Assembly (NCBI RefSeq): GCF_000485595.1
Contig: NW_014577096.1
Location: 472,238 to 521,609, forward strand
Length of the DNA stretch: 49,372 nt
Source of the DNA: Priapulus caudatus
Lineage: Eukaryota; Priapulida; Priapulimorpha; Priapulimorphida; Priapulidae
Direction: 5' to 3'
Both the position numbers and the translations under genes were made by a program. Numbering within the stretch: the first letter of the stretch is position 1; every line of letters starts with the position of its first letter. Under the pieces are notes generated by a model that saw only the letters and a list, made by a program, of their open reading frames with translations, was not told where the DNA came from and made no database searches. Shown in pieces: positions 1 to 9,641 of the stretch.

Positions 1-427
1 AACTGACTAATCACAATTCCCATTTTTGGCAAAAAATTACCGTGGCTCGAAAGTACGGCGACTGGCGTGCTCCCAAATAGGATGTTCAATATGGGAGCAT
101 AGCAGTAACAACTCTGCCCAATTTCAAACATGTGGGTAAAACGGTTCCTGAGTTATCGTTGACCGAAAGCAAATGTTGACGAACAGACGGACGAACGTAC
201 GACGAACGACGACCCATGGCAATAGCTCAGCTTGACGATGTCAAGGTGAGATAAAAATGTAAATTACGAGCGTCACAGTAGCACACGCGGGGTAGAAATC
301 TACACATCAAAGCCTACTTTATTATATAAACAAATTACGATGAAGCAGATATAGTTCAATTGTACGTTACAAAATTTATACGATAATCATGACAATGGGG
401 TTAGCCGCTAGAAACAGTTGTAACAGC

Positions 428-429
<2 letters not shown>
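1..429. other. Left-edge non-coding sequence
   Basis: 1-250 looks like the end of a dispersed repeat (GACGAACGACGAC words, then CCATGGCAATAGCTCAGC), a guess from its texture. Nothing coding. Confidence 0.35.
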
Positions 430-502
<73 letters not shown>

Positions 503-640
503 TGTGTTTGTGTGTGATTACGCATGCATGTGCGCATGTTTTTTTTGCGTACGGAACTTCTTGTGTGCGTTAGCGCGCGTGCGTCCGTGTGTGTGCGTGC
601 GTGCGTGTTTTTCTGTGTGTATGTGTGCGTGGAATCAAGA
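430..640. repeat. GT microsatellite and GT-rich tail
   Basis: Clean GT repeat at 430-500, then interrupted GTGCGT-rich sequence. Confidence 0.95.
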
Positions 641-804
641 GTAGATTACCATTAAGAGCAGTTCTCTAGCACAAACAGAGCAAGCTTGACACCGGGACCA
701 GTCTACATAAAACGAGTTCTCTATATATTTTTAAATCTAACCTTTTGTAAATACTGTGAATAAAATTTAAAATTCACAAAGCCATTGGACAGACACTTTC
801 ACAT

Positions 805-1056
805 GTGGCTACACAACTGAGTTTGATACACAAGGAATATCGACTAGGAACACGAGCAACTGCTTGTGTTGCTTATAGCCATGTGCCATCTTTGAATGAC
901 ATCACTTTTGTCACCACCGACTCCGACGACACCATTGCTGCTATGCGAAACCTGTTAGCTCTCCCATCACATTGGGCAAGCCATTTGGACAAAGTACTGC
1001 AGTCCCTGGATTGTCGTCACGCAGGGCCACGTATGTTGAATCATGTTCACAATTAA
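805..1056 (+). CDS. Unrecognised open frame, possible exon or gene fragment
   Basis: Open frame of about 83 codons without an ATG at its left end (it opens with GTG) and ending TAA. It includes SDDTIAAMRNLLALPSHWAS. Composition is protein-like, but no family is recognised. It could be a transposon fragment between the 18-bp inverted repeats at 394 and 2624. Confidence 0.25.
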   Translation: MATQLSLIHKEYRLGTRATACVAYSHVPSLNDITFVTTDSDDTIAAMRNLLALPSHWASHLDKVLQSLDCRHAGPRMLNHVHN

Positions 1057-1148
1057 TCTATCACGTGTTTTATATAATATTACAAGTTAAACATTAGGTT
1101 ATTCAGTTACATGTATGCTGTTAATGGTTATTTTTAAGTACCATTTTG

Positions 1149-1340
1149 TTATTGAGATTCACTGTGATAATAGTGCATGGTGCATATGTAAAGTGGATGT
1201 TTATTCTTTTAAGTGTGCTCAGGAATTCTGTAATATGTTTATTGAGATTCAGGGTGATATTAGTCGTGCATATGTGAAGTGGGTGTTTATTCTTTTAAGT
1301 GTGGTCAGGAGTTCTGTAATATATTGATTGAGATAAGTTA
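1149..1340. repeat. About 90-bp tandem duplication
   Basis: Two copies (from 1151 and 1241) sharing ATTGAGATTCA, TATGT-AAGTGG and TTTATTCTTTTAAGTGTG, and the start of a third at about 1327. No coding role is seen. Confidence 0.8.
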
Positions 1341-1431
1341 CAAAGACTCAAGTTGCCATACAAATTATATATATCTTTATTTCTAAAACGCGACCATTTA
1401 CTACAGACACGTCTTAGGCATTACTGCTGAC

Positions 1432-1927
1432 AATAGCCTCGTTCACACGAGACCTCGTATTTATGAAATACGGTATTTGCGAAATACCGAATTTGAGTCA
1501 AATAGGCGGCCGAGCGTTCACACGCTGATTCGCGGCTCCTGAAATACGGTATTTGCGAGCTGCGAGCTGCTTTAAACAATGAAGCGAACAATGCGAAATA
1601 AACAATGCAATGTGCACCAACTGCCGATAAAATACGTAGACTGGTCCGCGCTCGACAGTTCCACTCGCGTTACACTGGAACTGTCGAGCGCGGACCAGTC
1701 TATAAAATACGCGGCTTCAGCATTCCGGTATTTAGCGTTCACACGAGGAAATGCGCGGTCCAAGAGATCCGGTATTTCTTAAGCACGGCAAATTATTCGG
1801 GGTCTGGGAATCCGCGTATTTACATCAAATACCGGATCTGTTTAGATACCGTATTTCTTGGACCGCGCATTTTGCCTCGTGTGAACGCTAAATACCGAAT
1901 TTATTGCTACGTGTGAACGCGGCTATT
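1432..1927. mobile_element. MITE-like foldback element with GTTCACACG termini
   Basis: Ends are AATAGCCTCGTTCACACGAG and, inverted, AATAGCCGCGTTCACACGTA. Inside are repeated, mutually inverted AAATACGGTATTT words and a perfect central hairpin of about 25-bp stems (TAGACTGGTCCGCGCTCGAC, from 1639). There is no coding capacity. The class is unassigned. Confidence 0.8.
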
Positions 1928-2640
1928 AGCTCGCCTAAAGTTAGAAATCATGAAGCACACCTTGACAATTCTTCCACCGAGAAAAATTTTCTGATGGGGC
2001 AAGTCTCTTTTTAATATTTGAAATGTCTTGCTTGGACTAATGACCCTCTCTCTATACGAATCCTTTTAGATGCGATACGTCTATCCAAAACAACTGTCTC
2101 TGCATGAAGTTGGGATTTTCCTTTGAGCATTGACGGCGTGCTCCACCATATCTATCACTGACATAAGTAACAATTAATTAAGGCCTGTGTCACCTAGCTA
2201 ATGTATACATGTCTCAACTTGGGTAACTCGCGGTTCTAGTACCTAGAGATGTTCGATTTGTTCTGATATTTTGGAGCAAAATAGTCGCAACAAACCGATC
2301 GCCGGTGGTTATAAACTTACGCGACTAGCGGTTCTAGTATGGATACTACAACGGTATGGTAGTAGCGGATAGAGACATCTGGCTATTTATTCGATTATCA
2401 ACAGACATAGAGCAAAACTTATATATTGGGTTAAAGGGAGAATAGTACTATCAGGAGCTCTTAAAGTTAGGTATAAATATGTTCGATTTTTTCTGATATG
2501 TTGATCAAAATATAGGATCGGCTATGTGTGATCGATGTATGTTTACATCTGCCATGGGTCATTCAACTCATTGCGCAGCCGGCTCTACAACTGCTGCTCC
2601 CGCTGCCCCACCTGCTGACAAAGCTAGCGGCTAACCCCAT
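1928..2640. other. Non-coding sequence
   Basis: Two loosely similar GTTCGATTT-TTCTGATAT segments (2248 and 2479). A 31-codon frame beginning MFTSAMGHSTHC ends at 2637. Nothing recognised. Confidence 0.4.
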
Positions 2641-2828
2641 TATCTACCGAATGAAATGCATGCAATGTTCATGAAAAATCATGTGGCATTATGTAAAAAC
2701 AAAAAAACAAATGTACTCTAGCGGTCCACTGGCCGAGATAGTCATTGCAAGGAACCTCGCGCGATCCTAAAATTGCGATCCTAAAGGGTTGTGCATGGAA
2801 AGAGAGATATACAGCAAGAGAGATACAG

Positions 2829-2961
2829 AAAGAGAGAGAGAGAGAGAGAGCGCGCGAAAGCAAAACAGAGAAAGAGAGAGAGAGGGAGCGGGAGAAAGAG
2901 GGGGAGGAGAAAGAGAGAGACATAGAGAGCGAGAGAGCGAGAGAGAGAGAGAGAGAGAGAT
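2829..2961. repeat. GA-rich microsatellite
   Basis: GAGA runs with GC interruptions. Confidence 0.95.
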
Positions 2962-3044
2962 GAAAGAAGAACGAAACATACTAGATAGAAACATACTAGA
3001 ATGCATGCAAGTCCTTCTGCTATCTTCCCCATATTTCCCGTTTT

Positions 3045-3527
3045 TCGCCAGGTACTCATGCTCACAGGCGCTTGGGACAGAATCAGTAGAAACTGAAAAT
3101 AATATGAACGCACATTCACAAACACTTCCACTGTTGTGTCACTGTGTATCAACTTTCTTTCACAAAAAGTAATGCAAAACGCTCCCGCATTCGCCACTGC
3201 GAGTGTGCTGTGTCCGCTATTATAATGAATAGAATATGTATTAGGAATATGCATTATAATAGGTGTGTATATATATATAATATGTATAATTCATATATGG
3301 CTCTATATATATACACCATACTATGCATATTCATTATAATGTCGACACAGCACACTCGCAGCGGCGAGTGCGAGAACGTTCTGCATTAGTTTTTGAGAAA
3401 GAAAGTTGATATACAGGGATCGACACAACAGTGGAAGTGTAATTGAGAGGTAGTATTTGTGAATGTTCGTTCATATTATTTTCAGTTTTTACTGACTCTG
3501 TCCCCAGTACCTGTGCTCATGCTAGCC
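3045..3527. mobile_element. Foldback element, arms about 190 bp
   Basis: The left arm (3050-3240) and right arm (3335-3525) are inverted copies: ACTGAAAATAATATGAACG, CACTTCCACTGTTGTGTC and TGCGAGTGTGCTGTGTC each recur inverted. The AT-rich centre is rich in TATA. It has no open frame of interest. Confidence 0.8.
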
Positions 3528-3654
3528 TCTTTATATATCATACAGTGTAGCTAATCTTTCTATAAACGCGGCGCAGAGCAATAAGCATGTGAGCTAACTT
3601 AATTAAAGGCTTTAAATAACCATTTTCTACATATTAATTCGTTCCACAGTATCT

Positions 3655-3712
3655 AAATATATATCAGAAGTAGATAATAGGTAATTCCCTATTATCTACT
3701 GATATATATACA
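3655..3712. repeat. Palindrome
   Basis: GTAGATAATAGG and CCTATTATCTAC surround a 6-bp spacer, extended by ATATATAT arms. Confidence 0.85.
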
Positions 3713-3917
3713 AAACTCGTTTCGCAGAGCTGCTGAGTGTAAACTGTGTTCAGTTATCTAAGTAGGAGGAATGTCGTGCTAAGACTAATTTGTGACAACA
3801 GTTACCCTGCTATGCGATAAACCCCATTTTACCACATGATCTGGTAACACACGGGGACATACACACGCGCGCACACGCACACAAAAACGGACAAACGTAC
3901 CGACTTACAAGCAAACA

Positions 3918-3980
3918 AACGAACAGACAGACATACGGGCAGACAGACAGACGGCCGAACAGACAAACATACAGATAGAC

Positions 3981-4078
<98 letters not shown>

Positions 4079-4140
4079 ACAGACAGACAGACAGACAGGC
4101 AGACAGACAGACAGGCACACAGGCAGACATGCAGACAGGC
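3918..4140. repeat. CAGA/GCAG tetranucleotide array
   Basis: CAGA repeats with a central GCAG block (4045-4075). Confidence 0.95.
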
Positions 4141-4413
4141 ATTTTTTTCTGGGGAAACGAGCGTCTATAAACCACGAAATATTATAGGTAAAATACTTAC
4201 AATATTTCGTTGTTTATAGACGTATACGTTCGCGACGTAAGAGTTCGCACAAATTCCACCAACACTCCGATCGTTATGCTTTTCGTTTACGCGTTACATT
4301 CTGTTATTATCGCCGACATTTTCGCAATATACGGGCAATTCTGGAGTGCGCATGCATCATTGCGTGCATGCGTAATCAAATGCGTGTGTTTCTTTATATT
4401 ATAATATCTATTT

Positions 4414-4645
<232 letters not shown>

Positions 4646-5067
4646 CATATATCTATCTATCTCTCTACATCTCTCTCTTTCACACCCTCCTCTTCTCCTA
4701 CGCCATCTCTCTGTACGTGATTCATCAGGACAATAATTAAAATACTAATATCCGGTTCCTTTTAAAGCGGTCGAATATTCGCTAAGAAACAGCTGCGCGT
4801 AGCTATTTTGTTACTGCTGCACAAATAGTAGTATATATAGTTATATAAGTTACAAGCACTTGACAAGAGACAGCTATAGGAGTGTTGGTGCGTAGCAGTG
4901 TTGCAGCAGCAATGGCGCCACCATCCGATTGGGCAGGTCGCTGTAGCTGTCCGTCAGTTAAATGGCGCCGTCGGAATAGCATCTATCGTGCAGAATTCTG
5001 CTGAGCGATCTGACTCTTCATGAGATTAATTTGTGCTTTCAGTGTTGCCTTTCTGAAAAGGAAACGC

Positions 5068-5165
5068 AACAGTAATGTCATTATTCGCCACCAGGTGGTT
5101 TGCTTTGATCGTTTATACGCGTACTAATCAAGACAAACCATCTGGTGACGAACATTGTAACAAGA
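5068..5165. repeat. Imperfect inverted repeat
   Basis: CACCAGGTGGTTTGCTTTGAT and its inverted counterpart CACCAGATGGTTTGTCTTGAT (5125-5147 region) surround a spacer of about 15 bp. It could be a small MITE. No other function is evident. Confidence 0.6.
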
Positions 5166-5469
5166 GTACAATATTGAATATCGAAAATGAATACTGACTA
5201 TTACAAAGCAATACACCTATGCCGATATTAAATTGAACTAAGGTCAAGCTGCAACGATAGCCGAACACCGGACATTTTTGATTGTATCATGAAAAGTAAA
5301 ATTGGTTATCCTCATACCAAGGGAGCAGATATAAAGTTACGCATTGTGGTCTTATACGCATATTACACAAATGTGCGTGTTTTGTTCAGTACATGAATAT
5401 CCAAGAAAAACTAGGAATTCTAGGAATTAATCAAGCAATGATAGTATGAAAACTAGTGTTGTAGGTCTC

Positions 5470-5590
5470 GAAGCCGGTTTCTTTGGCCTCGGTCTCGGCC
5501 TTGGCCTCGGAGTGCAATGACTCTGACTCGTACTCGGACTCGAGCCCTCCGGACTCGAGGACTCGGGTTGAGGCCGGCTCGAGGCCACTA
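5470..5590. repeat. GGACTC/GGCCTC hexamer cluster
   Basis: Degenerate hexamers (GGCCTCGGTCTCGGCC, GACTCGAG). The same motif recurs at 6446-6555. Confidence 0.8.
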
Positions 5591-6445
5591 CATGACTGTA
5601 CATATCAGTGATGTTGTATATGCGCGCTCTATCGCTAGCACATGCACTCCCTGTCGGCTAGCACCGTATACAATCACGTATATGCTTCCGAGTATAGTTT
5701 TCAACATTTTTATTTAACTACCACTGTGCGCTGATACCGTGTTTATTTTGTTTAAAATGTGTTACACATACATTGCGCTCAGCGAATTAATTTATTGGGC
5801 TCTGCTGCGGAACTGTGTCGGAAATATCCTGCGCTACCATACCCTTATCGCAAGAAGCTGGTATATGCTGTTGCAATAATTGCGCACAAACAAACCCAAA
5901 TTTTAACCTGTATACGCGGTGCAATTGCAACTACTGTGTCCATCATTAAAGCAAAATGATAGATATAACAGTTGTTCTTGAAGTCTTACTTGAGCACCTT
6001 TTTTGTTTTTCCTGTCATGCACTATATATTCTAATCATTTATAGCACAAAATGTTTTGATATATGAACTGTAAGGGTGATTATACAATTATTGAAAGCAT
6101 CTTCTGATAAGTATTTCACAGTTGTTCAGTAATTCTGTAGCAAGCGACATGAACATGAAACGTCTGCATTATTTGTGTAATGCCACATGTTACATGGTAA
6201 ACAGGATTGGGCTTATGTAACTCTTTATGTGATATGTGATGTTAATCACTAAATAATATGTTCAGGTAAAGCCAACCCATTTTTTTCTATCGACATGCTT
6301 GTGTTTTTTTTACAGTGTGTGACTTTTCGGACTTCATAGTTGAACTAATTTAAAACAAAGAAATGAAGTTTATGCAACAAGAAAAAAACTTTCTGCCTTG
6401 TGCTTTTACTTTCTATTTCATGCAAACAAGTGACAGATCCAGTGG

Positions 6446-6555
6446 GGGGGGGGACTCGGTCTCGGACTCGGGCTCGGGTGGGGTGGACTCGGACTCGGAC
6501 TCGGACTCGGGTGGTGCGGACTCGGACTCGGCCTTGGCCTCGGAAGCTGTGGACT
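6446..6555. repeat. GGACTC hexamer array
   Basis: GGACTC units that in one frame give an Asp-Ser repeat (VDSDSDSDSGG) inside a 75-codon open frame. I regard it as repeat, not gene. Confidence 0.8.
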
Positions 6556-7487
6556 CGATTACAGCACTGATAAAAACATTGACATTATAAAATAGAGACG
6601 ATGTAACTCTATGTAAAAGCATTTTGCATTTGATTAGGGTTACGCAGTAGCGTCTGCAGGTGTAAATATTATTATAATACGAGTATACTATAATATAGGA
6701 ATACATGTGATTTTGCTGTCACGCGTGAGATTTTGACATTAAATTTGCCAGCTTGTTTACGTAGTACTCATAACTCAATATAAAGCTCTCAACAACTGAT
6801 TGAATATAATGAACACGTACATCAGGGCTGCTGCTAACTCAATATGTCTGGATGAGCCAAGGCCACGCGCGATTTGCGTTCTTGGCAGTTGACTGGTGGG
6901 TGGGCAGTTCGCTATAAATACTGACATGGCGCTGGGCAAAGCAACATCAACTGTCCCCTCAACCCTCCTCCTCTAGCTAAAATCCTGGCGTTTGACGTTG
7001 GGCAATCACGGGTCCCACATGCAAGCAAACGCAGATCGAAAAAAAAGGTTTGATTCGGTGCGTGATTGTTGTTGCGATGTACGCGATCGTCACTCGACAA
7101 TACCTCGGACTGAATCTGTCGAGTCGTGATGAGCAACTACGTCGCGTGAGTATTCCTGGTTTTAAGACGATATTAGCGTCAGCTAATCTAACTATGTAAT
7201 GGTGAAGTGTATATTAAATAACTATATCAATTTAGAAGCTAATTATTTAATATGAGCCGAGCGCAGCGAGCGCTACGGGTCGTTAACTTTACACCTATAT
7301 AGCGTCATAGGCTTATTTTAGCCCAAGGCCGCAGAGAGGGAAATCAGGCAGAACTATGTCTCGAGTCAGCGACAGCGAGAATCTAGGTGACATCGATATC
7401 AATTTCTACGACCGACCAGAAAGAACAATTACCAGTTGTTTTTATTACAAGAGGAAGAGCGGCAGCTTGGATGTCAGTTCGACGCGG

Positions 7488-7788
7488 TTAAGCCCGGAGC
7501 ACACGTGGCGATTTTTATCGCTAGTACTGGCGATTTTGTTTGCAGAATCGCAGAGAGATCGCCACGTGTGCGCTGCATGGTGATGGCGATTTTGACGCCA
7601 GAAACTCGTCGCTGGAATATCAAACATGACGTTTGTTGCCGAGTCGCTGAACAATCATGAACAATCTGAACAATGCAGCAGTATGTTGCCGAGAGACCGT
7701 TGCATTGTCGCCGGGCGTTTGGCATTGGGCGCCGTGATTAAAATTAAGATTATTAAGATTAAAATCGCCACGTGTGCGCCGGGCTTAA
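7488..7788. mobile_element. TTAA-flanked MITE (piggyBac-type target)
   Basis: TTAA at 7488-7491 and 7785-7788 enclose 293 bp whose ends are inverted copies: GCCCGGAGCACACGTGGCGA and GCCCGGCGCACACGTGGCGA. The same CGCCACGTGTGCGC word occurs internally at 7559. No transposase. TTAA duplication is typical of piggyBac-class elements. An open frame starting MSRVSDSENLGD (7356) runs into its left end. Confidence 0.8.
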
Positions 7789-7794
7789 ATTATG

Positions 7795-7895
7795 AAATTT
7801 TTAATTATTAAATTATTAAATTATTAAATTATTAAATTATGGAATTATTAAATTATTAAATTATGGAATTGTGGAATTATTAAATTATGGAAATT
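7795..7895. repeat. AT-rich minisatellite
   Basis: Repeated AAATTATTAAATTATGGAATT words. Confidence 0.85.
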
Positions 7896-8960
7896 ATGGA
7901 AACATGAAGCGAAACGCCGCCATTCCCACGCCGGAGCGAGAAGCCTCTCGCCTTCACTTAGCCATAACAATGCTGGAGAAGACAACAATATTGCACCATC
8001 CGCGAGCAATGGCGACAATATTGCACCATCTGCGCGCAATAAGGCCGTGACCACGCCCGGGCCACGGATTCCCGGAGATGCATAAAAAAGCAGCCGCATT
8101 GGGGCAGAGACACAGAAGTAAGTCACCAACGCTCTCTCTCGCAGTCTCCTACCATTGCTTCGACAGATAGACTCCACTCAAGCCGCGTTGCTGCCAGTTA
8201 CCATCGGACACTACGGTCGTAAGACCTTTTGTACAGTTGTTGTATGTGCCTACCCGCCGGTATTGTAGTTAAGTACTGTATGCCTTGTCACCATGCTTTG
8301 TGGAAATTAAAGTATGCATTCATTGTAGTAATAATTTGGTTATAGTACAATATACTATGTTTGGTTTAAGTGCAATAGCACGTCTATCTGTTGTACAAAC
8401 AAACCTGGTCACACTATACGATCACACGTGCCTGTTATACATAGCACACACGCGCACTGCTATAACTATACGATGCTATATAGTCCCATTGATCGCTGGA
8501 AGGCCTTGGGTAGTATAAATGATGAATCTGTTGCAAGCCTACTCATTAAAATTCTCGTGATCACCGAGTACAATGCTGTAGCGATGTTTGCATAAACAGC
8601 GGAGAATATGCCGCACGCGATGACGTTCCACAAGAAACCCTGCGAACCTCAAGTTTACGTTTGAGCAAGTTGATTATAACGAACAACGCAAATTAAACGT
8701 TTTTAAATCATTTCAAAACTGGTTAAATAACTGATTATAATGAACAATAACTGATTACAATAAATGAACAATAACTGATTATAATGAACAACGTAGAATA
8801 GACTTGCTAAGACATTCAATTACTGGTTAAAGACGCGTAAAACACCACACCGATAGAAGTTATTGGGCTTTCGTGTCACCTCACGCGCTTTCGTTGCAGC
8901 ATCCATATAAATTCAAACATCTTATTTAAACATTTAAACCTTCTAAAGATTTCTAGACAC
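7896..8960. other. Region downstream of the receptor's last exon
   Basis: No recognised coding sequence. If the receptor uses the alternative donor at 8964, further exons would lie here or further left; none is evident. Confidence 0.4.
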
Positions 8961-9077
8961 TCACTCGGACTCCAGCTCGGTTAGCTTCATCCTTGTTGCG
9001 CCAAGCTCTGATTTCAAGATCTGGACCATGTTTCGGTCGACTCGATGTTGCGGGCTTCCAACTGTAGATTCAATCTC
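8961..9077 (-). CDS. GABBR2-like: GABBR-like exon: C-terminal coiled coil, probable last exon
   Basis: Acceptor is TTTAATTTATCAG, phase 0. It encodes 38 residues beginning EIESTVGSPQHRVDRNM. The end, VQILKSELGATRMKLTELES, is heptad-like and matches the placing of the GB1/GB2 heterodimerisation coiled coil (compare RMKITELD in GB2). The frame closes with TGA at 8961-8963. The same bases form a strong donor, CCGA|GTGAGT at 8964, so the exon could instead splice onward and lengthen the coil. I found no convincing downstream exon. Confidence 0.72.
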   Translation of the reverse strand, partial: EIESTVGSPQHRVDRNMVQILKSELGATRMKLTELESE

Positions 9078-9390
9078 CTGATAAATTAAAAATAACAAGA
9101 GCTTAATTATTAGAAATCACTTTAATTTCATTGCAATATAATTAAATGGTGAAGATACTGTAACTATGACTAGCAGGACCTGTAAAGTACTATTATATTT
9201 AACACAAACGACATAAATCAAATTAAGTTAAAGATTAGAGTTGCATGAATGCATATATAAATATTAGGTTTTCATGTACGTGAAGATTTTGTTTAAATAA
9301 TTTTGCATAACTCAGATACACAAAAATGGACAACAATAACGCACTTCGCATAACAAAGATACATGAAGACATAGATGTGATACATTAAAT

Positions 9391-9641
9391 GAGCCCCTTA
9401 ATGCAATAGTGGGCTAGGTGCATTTTTGTCATTTCGTAGGAGAGGCCTTTAAAGTTCTAAGGCTGTAAGGCTGTAATACTAAGTGCAATACTACACTGCC
9501 CCCTATATGTCAAAATTTGAAATTTATTTTGACTTACACCATGCACTATTGCTCTGAAAGATATCACTTTTCTCTATTCATTTCTGCACCTAACTCAAAA
9601 TGACAAAAATGCACCTAGCCCACTATTGCATTAAGGGGCTC
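9391..9641. mobile_element. MITE with 44-bp perfect inverted termini
   Basis: The ends begin GAGCCCCTTAATGCAATAG and match inverted for 44 bp without mismatch. AAAT flanks both sides (9387-9390 and 9642-9645), a possible 4-bp target duplication. 251 bp, non-coding, inside a receptor intron. Identical termini suggest a recent insertion. Confidence 0.88.

Larger units (their letters stand above)
394..2641. mobile_element. Possible element bounded by 18-bp perfect inverted repeats
   Basis: AATGGGGTTAGCCGCTAG at 394-411 recurs exactly inverted at 2624-2641, 2.2 kb apart. No obvious target duplication flanks the pair and no transposase is visible between them. Just inside the right copy is a short frame ending APAAPPADKASG and TAA. 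It may be a non-autonomous DNA element or part of a wider duplication. Confidence 0.35.
4700..7350. other. Mostly non-coding, AT-rich
   Basis: Apart from the inverted repeat at 5068 and the hexamer clusters I see no gene. A plus-strand TATAAATA lies at 6913, and a TATATAG with ATG at 7356 lies before the TTAA MITE. Their significance is unknown. Confidence 0.4.

Noticed and set aside
6363-6590. Asp-Ser repeat protein
   Set aside because: It is a GGACTC hexamer array read in one frame; the same array occurs at 5.5 kb without a frame.
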